A stretch of 44,048 bases of DNA from Pseudomonas nabeulensis. Its GTDB lineage: Bacteria > Pseudomonadota > Gammaproteobacteria > Pseudomonadales > Pseudomonadaceae. Where the stretch lies: the NCBI RefSeq assembly GCF_004682045.1, contig NZ_QUZT01000059.1:1-44048 (forward strand), given 5' to 3'. Within the stretch, counting starts at the first letter, position 1. The number at the start of each line of letters is the position of its first letter. A program made the translations under genes and the position numbers. The notes beneath the pieces were generated by a model that had not been told where the DNA came from, made no database searches, and worked only from the letters and a program-made list of their open reading frames with translations. Below, piece after piece: positions 7,350 to 15,631 of the stretch.

Positions 7350-10300
7350 TTAAAGAAAGCCAATGGCTTTGAGGTAGGCGCAGCCTTTGCTCAATAGCTG
7401 CGAGTTTTTTTCCGGGTAGGGCTCCCCCATCAGTCGAACCCCTTGTCGGGCGTTGTCATGTTTGATCATTGAGGTGTCTCCGATGTCCTCATCCAGGCAA
7501 TCGAGATAAAACCCGAGCACGCCAAACAGCGCGTTATCGCGACCGACGGTGCGCAACCCCTGTTGCCAATGCGCAACGTCCACCCGCTCGAACGCATGGC
7601 CTGCCAAGCTGAATGCATCCAGGTAGTGTTCCCAACTCAGCGGCTGCGGATTGTGGAGGTTGAAGACGTTTTCACTGACGTCGAAACGTGCGCAATGGAA
7701 GGCGATGAATCGCGCGAGGAAGTCCACCGGCATCAGGTCGAAGTTCACGTCCAATCGAGGTAGCAGCCCCAGTTGCAGCGACCCCTTGAGCATCAGCATC
7801 AGCCGATTTTGCTGCGGTTGGCACACACCGTTGCGACTATTGAAACTGATGTTTCCAGGACGATGGATATTCACCCAGGCGCCCTGTTCCACCGCGTGCC
7901 CCAGCCACCGCTCGGCGACCCACTTGGACAGGTTGTAGCCATTCTTGATGTACAGCGGCAACGTGGCGGCGGCGGGGGTCTCCAGGACATGCCCCAAGGC
8001 ATCGACGCTACTGCACGCCGACAACGTCGACACAAAATTGAAGACCTTTTTACGTCCGGTCTCGCACAGGCGCAGGCACTCAATAATCGGTTCGACGTTG
8101 TCCTTGGTCAGCGAGGCATAGTCCATCACGTGGTTGACCCGCGCCGCGTTGTGCACCAGTGCGCCGAATCCTTCGGTAAGCGCGTCATATACATCGCAGG
8201 CCAAACCCAACCGTGGCTGGCTGATATCGGCGGCAAATACCTGTACTCGGTTCAGGTCCAGATGCTTCAGGCGGTACTCCCGCATTGCCTGGGTGAACCG
8301 CTCCTTCGCCGATTGCCCCGGCGTCTCACGCACCAGGCACGCCACTTGGGTTGCGCCACTGTCCAGTAACGCTTCGACGATATGGATGCCGACAAAACTG
8401 TTGGCTCCCGTCACGATCACCCTGCGCGGGTCGCCCGCCTGTTCCCCGGGTAACGTCTCGGCGGGCCACTGCCGCTGAGCGTCCTGCATCGCTTGGCGTG
8501 AAGGTGTGTCGGGCAGTTCACCGTCTTCCAGCAACGTTGCAAGCGTTCTGATCGTGGGTGCTTCTATAAAGCGGCTCAACGCAAGGCTGCGACCAAATTG
8601 CTCGCGGACACGCAGCAACAGGCTCGACAGCAAAATCGAATGGCCGCCGAGATCGAAGAAGCGGTCATCGATAGATAGCTCACTCGCCGACAGCCCCAGC
8701 AATTCACCCCACAGGTCGGTCAAGCGCCTCTGCAGCGGTGTGAGTGCAACGCCGCGAGTTGTCGACAGCGTCGGCGGAACCGGCAACGCCAGCAATGCTT
8801 TCCGGTCGATCTTGCCGCTGCTGGAGTGCGGCATGCCTGCCAGTTCGGTCAAGGCGTCGGGACGCATATAGTCCGGCAACCATTGCCGTGCATGCTGTTG
8901 CAGGGTTGCCACGGTGGCCCCCGGTTCGGGCTGCGCGACAAACCCGCGAATTCTACGATCAGCGTCGATCACCACCGCCACCTGGCGGTACAGGCGGCTG
9001 TTGCGCAGGCAGTGCTCAATATCCCGAGGCTCGACGCGATAGCCGCGAATCTTGACCTGATCATCGCGGCGGCCACTCAGTACGATTCCGTCGGCGGTCC
9101 ACTGCGCCAAGTCACCGCTACGGTAGGCGCGCAAGAGCCGACCACCCGGCAGTGTCAGTTCAACGAACCGGTCCGCGTCTTCTTGGGTCGCGTTCACATA
9201 CCCCAGGCTCACTCCGGGGCCGGCGATATAAACCTCGCCTATCACCTGTTCATCCACCGGTTGCAGGGTGTCGTCGAGAATCAACACCTGGCTGTTGGCG
9301 ATGGGGCGGCCGACGTTGCGATTATTGTCATTGGGCTGCAACGTCCGATGGGTGATCAACACGGTGGCCTCGGTGGGGCCGTACAGATTGTGAAATTGGC
9401 ACTGGCCTGCCAGCCGCTCGATCACGTCGGGTTCACACACATCACCGCCCGTCAGCAAATGCACCAGGCCGATGGGTTGATCTCGTGCCAGCAGGCTGAG
9501 CAATGCGGGCGGCACAAAAGCATGGGTAACACGCTGATGATTGAGCAGCTCCATCAGTTGAATGGGGTCGCGCCGTTGATCTTCGTTGGGGACAATCAAC
9601 TCTGCGCCCGCCATCAGCGCGGGGAAGATATCGATCAGCGATGAATCGAAACTCAACGATGAAAATTGCAGGACACGGCTCTGTTCATCCTGGGCCATGC
9701 GGGGTCGGAACCAGGCGGCAAAATGTGCAAGGTTGCCTTGGCTGAGCCATACACCTTTTGGCTGGCCCGTGGTTCCGGATGTAAAGAGGGCCATGCACGG
9801 CGAGTCAGTGCAAGGGCGCTGGAGCATCAGTGGCTGCGCAGTGCTGGCGTCGCTGGGGCCGATGGTACTCACGTTCAGTGAAAGGAACCGCTCCCGCAAC
9901 GGGTGTTGGCCGGCGTCCAGCAAAACGCGGGCGTGGGTGCTTTCGAGCATGGCCTGATGACGCGCAACAGGAGGGGCCACTTCCAGCGGCAAATACACCG
10001 CACCGCAGCCCAGCACGGCGAGAATACTGGCATACAACTCGACGGACTTTTCCAGGCAGACACCGATCACCGGGGGCGCTTCAAGGGTTTCCAGCAAGGG
10101 GCACAGCCTCTGCTGGATCGCCAGCGCCAGCACTTGCAGCTCACGGTAAGTCACCTGGCTACCGCCGATGTTCAGCGCGGGCCGGTGGGCGAAAGCGTTG
10201 AGGCTGGCCTGTATCCGTTCAATCACCGGCACCTGGGCTTCCCGCAACAAGGCAGGGTCTGCCGTGCGATTGAAACGGTGCACAAACGCCAGGGCTTCAA

Positions 10301-10727
10301 GCTCCTGCAAACCTGCCTCGGGCCAGTCGTTGGCGAGCGCACTTGCGGTGAAGTAGCCCGAGTGCCGAGAAAAGCCACTGACGTGCAGCGCAACCCACTC
10401 CACCAACGCATCCGTCACTTGCCGACGCAATCGCTCGCCGTTGCCGCTGGGTTCCTCGTTGATATCCAGTACGGCGTACGCGCGCTGGTTCTGGTCGTAG
10501 GCACGCAGTTGCAGGGTGGGCAGCCCGCTATCCGTTGTCGGGCCAAGTCCCAGGCGTAAACGCACCCAGGGGCTTTGGCTCAGGGCAGGTGGCAATTCCA
10601 GGCTACCGTCTTCAATCCACAGGTCGGCGGCGTCATCGCCAGAAACATGGCCGTACTGCTCCAGCCTCTCCTTGATCGCGGCCATTGCAACGCTGGTGCC
10701 GAACCATCCGATAACCAATCGCCTCAT
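7350..10727 (-). CDS. mgoA: NRPS adenylation-carrier-thioester reductase (MgoA/PvfC-like)
   Basis: A single-module synthetase of 1125 residues without a condensation domain. Residues 1 to about 165 are an N-terminal extension of unknown role. The adenylation domain (about 170-650) has LFTSGTTGQPKG, YGPTEAT, YRSGDL and the catalytic lysine K639 in SSGKIDRKAL. A carrier domain has phosphopantetheine serine S697 in LGGHS. A reductase domain (about 768-1125) has the NAD(P)-binding VTGANSFVG and the YxxxK pair Y931/K935. It should activate one amino acid, tether it, and release it reductively as an aldehyde or alcohol. Specificity-pocket residues read by alignment to GrsA are D361, S362, I365, F404, L425, G427, L448, V456, L457, K639, a hydrophobic pocket that suits an aliphatic side chain. 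The start codon overlaps the previous stop (ATGA), with AGGAGG five bases upstream. This is the core enzyme of the mgo/pvf signal pathway. Confidence 0.9.
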   Translation of the reverse strand: MRRLVIGWFGTSVAMAAIKERLEQYGHVSGDDAADLWIEDGSLELPPALSQSPWVRLRLGLGPTTDSGLPTLQLRAYDQNQRAYAVLDINEEPSGNGERLRRQVTDALVEWVALHVSGFSRHSGYFTASALANDWPEAGLQELEALAFVHRFNRTADPALLREAQVPVIERIQASLNAFAHRPALNIGGSQVTYRELQVLALAIQQRLCPLLETLEAPPVIGVCLEKSVELYASILAVLGCGAVYLPLEVAPPVARHQAMLESTHARVLLDAGQHPLRERFLSLNVSTIGPSDASTAQPLMLQRPCTDSPCMALFTSGTTGQPKGVWLSQGNLAHFAAWFRPRMAQDEQSRVLQFSSLSFDSSLIDIFPALMAGAELIVPNEDQRRDPIQLMELLNHQRVTHAFVPPALLSLLARDQPIGLVHLLTGGDVCEPDVIERLAGQCQFHNLYGPTEATVLITHRTLQPNDNNRNVGRPIANSQVLILDDTLQPVDEQVIGEVYIAGPGVSLGYVNATQEDADRFVELTLPGGRLLRAYRSGDLAQWTADGIVLSGRRDDQVKIRGYRVEPRDIEHCLRNSRLYRQVAVVIDADRRIRGFVAQPEPGATVATLQQHARQWLPDYMRPDALTELAGMPHSSSGKIDRKALLALPVPPTLSTTRGVALTPLQRRLTDLWGELLGLSASELSIDDRFFDLGGHSILLSSLLLRVREQFGRSLALSRFIEAPTIRTLATLLEDGELPDTPSRQAMQDAQRQWPAETLPGEQAGDPRRVIVTGANSFVGIHIVEALLDSGATQVACLVRETPGQSAKERFTQAMREYRLKHLDLNRVQVFAADISQPRLGLACDVYDALTEGFGALVHNAARVNHVMDYASLTKDNVEPIIECLRLCETGRKKVFNFVSTLSACSSVDALGHVLETPAAATLPLYIKNGYNLSKWVAERWLGHAVEQGAWVNIHRPGNISFNSRNGVCQPQQNRLMLMLKGSLQLGLLPRLDVNFDLMPVDFLARFIAFHCARFDVSENVFNLHNPQPLSWEHYLDAFSLAGHAFERVDVAHWQQGLRTVGRDNALFGVLGFYLDCLDEDIGDTSMIKHDNARQGVRLMGEPYPEKNSQLLSKGCAYLKAIGFL

Positions 10728-11671
10728 ATCGGCCTCCTGGGTGAAGGCAGGTAGTCATTCAATGCATGGGTCACGCTCGCCGTTTGCAGCAAGCCGCTGT
10801 GTTGCAGGAAACCCATGATGTTGGCCACCAGCGGATGCTGGTAGGTGATGGGAAACGTCAGTGCGATGACTTCATCGCGTAACGTGTTGCGCACTGTGGG
10901 ACTCACATCGAGGTGTTCGATCAACTGCAGGTCGAAGGTTTTCTGCATCTCGTTGGTCAGGTAATTTTCCAGGAACACCGGCAACGCCAGCGCGATGCTA
11001 TCGCGGTCCTCCGGGCTGGCCGCTTGCCAATAGAGGCGCACCAGGCGAGTCCAGAATTGCGCATGGCGGCCTTCGTCAGACAGATGGTCGGCCATCAAGC
11101 CACGGATGGATGCCTTGACACTGTTGTCCCTGGAAAATGCCGCGACATCCTGGGTCACGGTGTTTTCAGCGATGGCCACACCCATCAGTTCAACGGCATC
11201 ACGCAGGTGCGCGGGGACCTGCGCTTGTGCCGCCGGCAGTGCACGGCTCAGCTCGATTTGTGCGGGGAGATTGATGGGCGGGATTCCGGTCATGTCCACG
11301 GTCTGTTGCAGGAAGTCCAGCGCGACCAGCGCGTGATAGTCCTCGTCCACCACGACGGTCATGGCGTCGTAGCGGCAGGCGAGGGGGAAGGGCGTCGAGA
11401 AGCGGTTTTTGGCAATGTTGCGTGCCGTCTTGTCGACGATCTCGGTCTCGAAGATCACGACGTCATTGATGAATTTGTAGAAGCTTTGCACCAGGACAAA
11501 GTCGCGCCACTGGGGGCAATGTTCGAGGAAGGTCGCGGTGAGCACCAAGGGCTGGCGGCACAGCGGGTAGATCAGCTTGTCGTCGTTTTCCAGCAGGCGG
11601 CGAGGGCGGGTGCGGACGGTTGCGCGGCGCTCCCAATCGTCGGCAAGGGACTGGTACTGCGCACCGTTCAT
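10724..11671 (-). CDS. mgoC: AurF-type diiron N-oxygenase (MgoC/PvfB-like)
   Basis: A 315-residue protein of the AurF/CmlI non-heme diiron N-oxygenase family, which oxidises amines to hydroxylamines or beyond. The full ligand set can be read with AurF spacing: E75, E110, H113 (in DEDYHAL), E169 (in AIAEN), H196, E200 and H203 (in DHLSDEGRHA). The spacings 35, 3, 4 and 3 equal those of AurF E101/E136/H139 and H223/E227/H230. In the mgo/pvf operons this enzyme is annotated as p-aminobenzoate N-oxygenase and is thought to N-oxidise an amino acid or its carrier-bound form. ATG at 11671 was chosen over an upstream in-frame start because GAGG precedes it and it overlaps the upstream stop by ATGA. 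Its own stop overlaps the NRPS start. Confidence 0.9.
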   Translation of the reverse strand: MNGAQYQSLADDWERRATVRTRPRRLLENDDKLIYPLCRQPLVLTATFLEHCPQWRDFVLVQSFYKFINDVVIFETEIVDKTARNIAKNRFSTPFPLACRYDAMTVVVDEDYHALVALDFLQQTVDMTGIPPINLPAQIELSRALPAAQAQVPAHLRDAVELMGVAIAENTVTQDVAAFSRDNSVKASIRGLMADHLSDEGRHAQFWTRLVRLYWQAASPEDRDSIALALPVFLENYLTNEMQKTFDLQLIEHLDVSPTVRNTLRDEVIALTFPITYQHPLVANIMGFLQHSGLLQTASVTHALNDYLPSPRRPI

Positions 11672-12426
11672 GGGTGCACCTCTTGCAACGAGGCCCGCAC
11701 GTGGTCCCACAAATGGATGCGACTTTGCACGCCGGCGATGGCCGCGTCGTGAGCCTGCTGTGGGTGGGTCGGGTCTGCGCTGACCAGGCGCTCGAGCAGG
11801 CGGTGTGCTGCCGGCCCGTGATCCTCGGTGTCCAGTTCGATGTGGCGCGTGAGATAACTGTAGAAGGTGGGTGCCTGGTGCGGGTTAATGTCCTCCGATT
11901 GCAGAAGATGCTCGAACATCTTCGGGATGACATGCTCGCGACCGTGCAGGAACACCGCCGCTACGCAGTGGGTAGGTGCGTTCAACGCGATGTGCAACGT
12001 ATCGCGGACGAAAGCGCCAACCCCCGGGGGCGGATCCGCTTCAAGCAAGGCTGTATTGACAGCCTGACCCTCGCGTTGCAGCGCAATGAAGCGGTCGATC
12101 CTCGACGTGTTGGCACCGACTTCTTTCATGGCTTCGAGATACAACTCGAAATGACTGCAGTGGCCTTGTCGGGGATGCTCGTCCGATTCCTCACCCAGCA
12201 CGATCTCATTGATCAAGCGTGCGGCTTGCGGGTCTACAGGGGGCAGCCAGGGAAGCTGCATGCAGGTCAGGTCCTGTTGCAGGCGCTTGGTGAGAGTCAT
12301 GAAGTCCCACACAGCGAATACATGACTTTCCATAAATAGTTGTAACTTTCTAAGGGAAGTTATTTCAATAAATAACGGGTGGCTGCATAACTGCAGTTGT
12401 TTTTGTTCCAGTAGCGCTTGTTGCAT
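11668..12426 (-). CDS. mgoB: DUF3050 heme-oxygenase-like diiron protein (MgoB/PvfA-like)
   Basis: First gene of the operon, 252 residues, matching the DUF3050 pattern: HPLFIEITSLRKLQLFMESH, HVFAVWDFMTLTKRLQ, LINEIVLGEESDE, SHFELYLEAM and the C-terminal RHIELDTEDHGPAA. DUF3050 belongs to the heme-oxygenase-like fold, several members of which are diiron oxidases or oxygenases (HDO). Candidate metal-binding residues include H35, E79/E80, H92, E164, H195, E197, D199 and H203; which of them bind iron cannot be settled by reading. Together with the AurF-type enzyme it gives the operon two separate iron-dependent oxidation steps. Its stop overlaps the next start (ATGA). Confidence 0.88.
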   Translation of the reverse strand: MQQALLEQKQLQLCSHPLFIEITSLRKLQLFMESHVFAVWDFMTLTKRLQQDLTCMQLPWLPPVDPQAARLINEIVLGEESDEHPRQGHCSHFELYLEAMKEVGANTSRIDRFIALQREGQAVNTALLEADPPPGVGAFVRDTLHIALNAPTHCVAAVFLHGREHVIPKMFEHLLQSEDINPHQAPTFYSYLTRHIELDTEDHGPAAHRLLERLVSADPTHPQQAHDAAIAGVQSRIHLWDHVRASLQEVHP

Positions 12427-12744
12427 GGTTGATGCCTATAAGTTGTTGCGTCTGCTGTAAACACAGCGATGGCTGTTGTAATCGGCTAAGAAATAAAGGG
12501 CTGCAAACCGATTCGAGCACGCAAGGCAGCTCGCACGCGGGAAGTAGGCAGTTCGATGAAGTGTGTTTTTTAGCGAGGCGAGATAATAAGCGGGTTAAAC
12601 AGTTTGGCGACTATATGAATGTGTTGAATGTTTTGCGAAATAAGAATGGCTGTAAGTAAGTTGCTTTAGTTGCGGTGGGAAGTTTCTTCGCTGCGGGGCT
12701 TTATCACGCTAGACAGGGTGCCCCGCAGTATTCAAGCGCGCCTA
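12427..12744. other. Intergenic region between GntR gene and mgo operon
   Basis: 318 bases with no credible gene, more AT-rich than its surroundings, especially about 12540-12660. It must hold the promoter of the mgo-type operon (minus strand). A possible -10-like TTATAG lies close to the mgoB start on the minus strand, but no matching -35 is convincing. A hairpin at 12691-12728 probably ends the GntR transcript. A short plus-strand frame (12429-12659) is cysteine-rich, repeat-free, has no ribosome site and was rejected. Confidence 0.6.
12691..12728 (-). terminator. Probable terminator of the GntR gene
   Basis: Perfect 9-bp inverted repeat CTGCGGGGC / GCCCCGCAG with a 20-base loop, 17 bases beyond the GntR stop codon. 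On the minus strand the following sequence (GAAGAAACTTCCC) has no T-run, so efficiency is doubtful. Confidence 0.5.
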
Positions 12745-13452
12745 TTAGATGTTCTTCTTCGCGGCAGCCTCCAGGCCACTGAGGTACGTCGTGATGACCT
12801 CCATGCCTCGCATCAAGTGATTGCGCAGGGTCAGGATGCTTTCCTCGGTTTTCTTCTGCACCACCAGGTTCAGCAGTTCACGGTGGTCTTCCTGGGATGT
12901 TTCGCCCAGCCCCATCGCCTCAAGGTTGAAACGCAGAAAGCGCTCTTCCTCGTTCAACCCGTGTTCTACCAACTTGAGCAGGCGCTGGTTAGGGGCCTTG
13001 CTATACAGGGTCATGTGGAAGAGGCGGTTGAGACGTCCAATCTCGGTGTAGTCTTTCTCTTGCTCGAGGGCGCAGATCAAGGCATCCGCCTCGGCAATAT
13101 CGGCTTCGGTGAGCAAGGGAATCGACAGGCGCAACGCCTCCGACTCCAGCAACATCCGCAACCCATAGGTCTCAGCCGAGTTGTCGTCAATCAACGGTGC
13201 AACCACGGCACCCTTGTGCGTCACCACATGCAGCAGTGACTGCGCCTCCAGTTGGCGCAAGGCCTCGCGCACCGGCATGCGGCTGACCCCGAACAGGCTG
13301 GCCAGCTCCTGCTGGCGCATGGCTGTACCACAGGGCAGGCGGCCATCGAGGATGGCATTGCGCAAGGTTTCTTCAATCACGGAGCGAGCGAGATGGGCGG
13401 GAATAGGACCGCTGATCTTGATGCTGTTCAAAGGGCTCGGCTTCTGCGTCAC
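12745..13452 (-). CDS. GntR-family transcriptional regulator, FadR/FCD subfamily
   Basis: A DNA-binding regulator of about 235 residues. The N-terminal winged helix-turn-helix reads AILDGRLPCGTAMRQQELASLFGVSRMPVREALRQLEAQ. The C-terminal FCD ligand domain has the expected helices and histidines (LNRLFHMTLYS, EDHRELL). GTG at 13452 was chosen: AAGGAGGA lies 11 bases upstream, and the longer frame from 13506 would run through the palindrome ATTGGATCCAAT, which looks like an operator. It is divergent from the TauD-like gene across about 240 bp, so it probably controls that operon and itself. It lies upstream of the mgo operon in the same direction, so a role there cannot be excluded. The ligand is unknown. 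Confidence 0.88.
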   Translation of the reverse strand: MTQKPSPLNSIKISGPIPAHLARSVIEETLRNAILDGRLPCGTAMRQQELASLFGVSRMPVREALRQLEAQSLLHVVTHKGAVVAPLIDDNSAETYGLRMLLESEALRLSIPLLTEADIAEADALICALEQEKDYTEIGRLNRLFHMTLYSKAPNQRLLKLVEHGLNEEERFLRFNLEAMGLGETSQEDHRELLNLVVQKKTEESILTLRNHLMRGMEVITTYLSGLEAAAKKNI

Positions 13453-13488
13453 GGTTACGCTATCCTCCTTGTCGGATTGGGGTGGCTG

Positions 13489-13500
13489 ATTGGATCCAAT
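13489..13500. promoter_or_regulatory. Palindromic operator candidate for the FCD regulator
   Basis: Perfect 12-bp palindrome ATTGGATCCAAT, 37 bases upstream of the chosen GntR start, in the divergent region with the TauD-like operon. FCD-type GntR regulators commonly bind short palindromes of this kind; the same 12-mer is reported as a VanR operator in Caulobacter. Binding by this regulator is inferred. Confidence 0.6.
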
Positions 13501-13553
13501 GCACACTAGAGACTGCCCACAAGCTTGTCAAACGGGTACGGTTTCGGCTTGTA

Positions 13554-13572
13554 AGCACTTCAACAGAGTGCT
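13554..13572. promoter_or_regulatory. Inverted repeat in the GntR/TauD divergent region
   Basis: AGCACT and AGTGCT separated by 7 bases form a perfect interrupted dyad, about 125-143 bases upstream of the TauD-like start. It could be a second regulator site, for example for a LysR-type protein, but may be chance. Confidence 0.3.
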
Positions 13573-13696
13573 CAAGGCACCCACACTGGGCATTTGCAGT
13601 GTCTTACATTCCTGTCTATCGATATTCATTATCGGTATTTAAATTCGAGTTCTTATACCTATAAAGTCACTCTCCTGTCTGACCGGGAGTGACCTC

Positions 13697-14590
13697 ATGT
13701 CCGCCACCTCTACTGTTCCAACAGTGACCCCAACCGCCCAAGCTTTCGAGATTCGCCCACTGCCCGGCAGCGTCGGTGCCGAGATTGTCGGGCTGGACCT
13801 GTCGCGTCCGGTCAACGACCAGGATTTTGCCCGTATTCACCGCGCGCACCTGGACTATCACGTGGTCGTGTTCCGCGACCAGCGCATCACCCCGGAACAA
13901 CAGATCGCCTTCAGCCGTCGCTTCGGTGTGTTGCAGATTCACGTCCTCAAACAGTTCCTGTTGGCCAACCACCCGGAAATCCTGATCGTCTCCAACATCA
14001 TCGAAAATGGCCAATCCATCGGCCTGGGGGACGCAGGCAAGTTCTGGCATTCGGACCTGTCCTATAAAGAGCTGCCGAGTCTGGGCTCGATGCTGCACGC
14101 CCAGGAACTGCCGTCCGAAGGCGGCGATACCTTGTTCGCCGATATGCACAAAGCCTGGGACCAACTGCCCCAGCACCTGCGCAACGCCGTTGAAGGCCGC
14201 AGCGCCGCGCATTCCTACACCGCGCGTTACAGCGAAACCAAATTCGAAGGCAACTGGCGTCCCACACTGACTCCCGAGCAACTCGCTCAGGTAGCCGAAG
14301 TGGTGCACCCCGTGGTGCGTACCCACCCGGAGAATGGCCGAAAGGCGCTGTTCGTCAGCGAAGGCTTCACTACCCGCATCGTCGGCCTGCCAGAAGACGA
14401 AAGCCGCGACCTGCTGGCCCAGCTCTACGCCCACAGCGTGCTGCCAGAAAACATCTATCGCCACCAATGGCAGCCCCACGACCTGGTGTTCTGGGACAAC
14501 CGCTCGCTGATCCACCTGGCCGCCGGTTGCCCGAGCTACCTGCGCCGCAAGTTGTTTCGCACCACTATCCAGGGCGACGCGCCTTTCTGA
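13697..14590 (+). CDS. TauD/TfdA-family Fe(II)/2-oxoglutarate dioxygenase
   Basis: A 297-residue cytoplasmic dioxygenase that would hydroxylate its substrate with O2 and 2-oxoglutarate, as TauD does to release sulfite from taurine or AtsK for alkyl sulfates. The iron triad is visible: H118 and D120 in WHSDLSY and H273 in LIHLAAG. R288 in KLFRTT fits the 2-oxoglutarate carboxylate. The N-terminal GAEIVGLDLSRP is typical of the family. GGGAG sits 7 bases before the ATG. The next genes encode a TauABC/SsuABC-like importer, so the substrate is probably taken up by it. Sulfonate or sulfate ester is the likeliest class, but specificity is not readable. Confidence 0.88.
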   Translation: MSATSTVPTVTPTAQAFEIRPLPGSVGAEIVGLDLSRPVNDQDFARIHRAHLDYHVVVFRDQRITPEQQIAFSRRFGVLQIHVLKQFLLANHPEILIVSNIIENGQSIGLGDAGKFWHSDLSYKELPSLGSMLHAQELPSEGGDTLFADMHKAWDQLPQHLRNAVEGRSAAHSYTARYSETKFEGNWRPTLTPEQLAQVAEVVHPVVRTHPENGRKALFVSEGFTTRIVGLPEDESRDLLAQLYAHSVLPENIYRHQWQPHDLVFWDNRSLIHLAAGCPSYLRRKLFRTTIQGDAPF

Positions 14591-14604
14591 TTCGGAGCAT
14601 GAGC

Positions 14605-15630
14605 ATGTCCACGAAAATTCCATTCGCCCGACTGGCTGCGACCGTCGGCCTGGGCATCAGCCTGTTGGCTGGCAGCCTGGTTGCACCGACCGTGGCGCAG
14701 GCCGAAGGCCAGATTCGCATCGCCGAGCAGTTCGGCATCGTCTACCTGTTGCTGAACGTGGTACGCGACCAGAACCTGATCGAAAAATACGGCAAGCAGG
14801 AAGGCATCGACATCAAGGTCGACTGGACCCAACTGTCCGGCGGCGCTGCGGTCAACGACGCGTTGCTGTCCGGCTCGATTGATATCGCCGGCGCCGGCAC
14901 CGGCCCGCTGCTGACCATCTGGGACCGCACCCACGGCAAGCAAAACGTCAAGGCCGTGGCGTCCCTGGGCAACTTTCCCTACTACCTGGTGAGCAACAAT
15001 CCCAAGGTCAAGACCATCGCCGACTTCACCGAAAAAGACCGCATCGCCGTGCCGGCAGTGGGTGTGTCGGTGCAATCGCGCTTCCTGCAATACGCCGCTG
15101 CCAAGCAGTGGGGCGACAAGGAGTTCAATCGCCTCGACAAGTACACGGTGGCTGTTCCGCATCCCGATGCCACCGCTGCACTGATCGCCGGCGGCACCGA
15201 ACTCACCGGGCATTTTTCCAACCCGCCGTTCCAGGACCAGGCCCTGGCCAACCCGAACGTGCATGTGGTGCTGAACACCTACGACCTGTTCGGCCCGAAC
15301 TCGCCGACCGTGCTGTTCGCCACCGAAAAATTCCGCAACGACAATCCAAAAACCTACAAGGCATTCGTTGAAGCGTTGACCGAAGCCGCGCAGTTCGCGC
15401 AGAACGACAAAGGCGCTGCGGCCGATACCTACATCCGTGTGACCAAGGCCAAGATCGACCGCGCCGAGCTGCTGAAAATCATCGACAACCCGCAGTTCGA
15501 ATTCAGCGTCACACCGAAAAACACCTACCCGCTGGCCGAATTCCTCTACCGCGTCGGTGCCATCAAGCACAAGCCTGAATCGTGGAAGGACTATTTCTTC
15601 CAGGACGCCAAGCCCCTGCAAGGAAGTTGA
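14605..15630 (+). CDS. ABC transporter periplasmic substrate-binding protein (TauA/SsuA-like)
   Basis: A 341-residue binding protein with a Sec signal peptide (to about residue 33, VAQA-EGQ). It shows the NitT/TauT-type fold pattern: AEQFGIVYLLLNVVRDQ, GGAAVNDALLSGSIDIAGAG, FTEKDRIAVPA and HPDATAALIAG. It delivers the compound to the ATPase/permease pair encoded next. ATG at 14605 was preferred over 14599 because CGGAG then has 7-base spacing. It starts 14 bases after the dioxygenase stop, so the genes are one operon. Confidence 0.88.
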   Translation: MSTKIPFARLAATVGLGISLLAGSLVAPTVAQAEGQIRIAEQFGIVYLLLNVVRDQNLIEKYGKQEGIDIKVDWTQLSGGAAVNDALLSGSIDIAGAGTGPLLTIWDRTHGKQNVKAVASLGNFPYYLVSNNPKVKTIADFTEKDRIAVPAVGVSVQSRFLQYAAAKQWGDKEFNRLDKYTVAVPHPDATAALIAGGTELTGHFSNPPFQDQALANPNVHVVLNTYDLFGPNSPTVLFATEKFRNDNPKTYKAFVEALTEAAQFAQNDKGAAADTYIRVTKAKIDRAELLKIIDNPQFEFSVTPKNTYPLAEFLYRVGAIKHKPESWKDYFFQDAKPLQGS

Positions 15631-15631
15631 G

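Noticed and set aside
12429..12659. 76-codon plus-strand frame in the mgo upstream gap
   Set aside because: No ribosome site, odd cysteine-rich start, and it overlaps the promoter region expected for the mgo operon.
14467..14604. Upstream extension of the substrate-binding protein into the dioxygenase gene
   Set aside because: The extension overlaps the dioxygenase coding end and hides the signal peptide; ATG 14605 has a good ribosome site.
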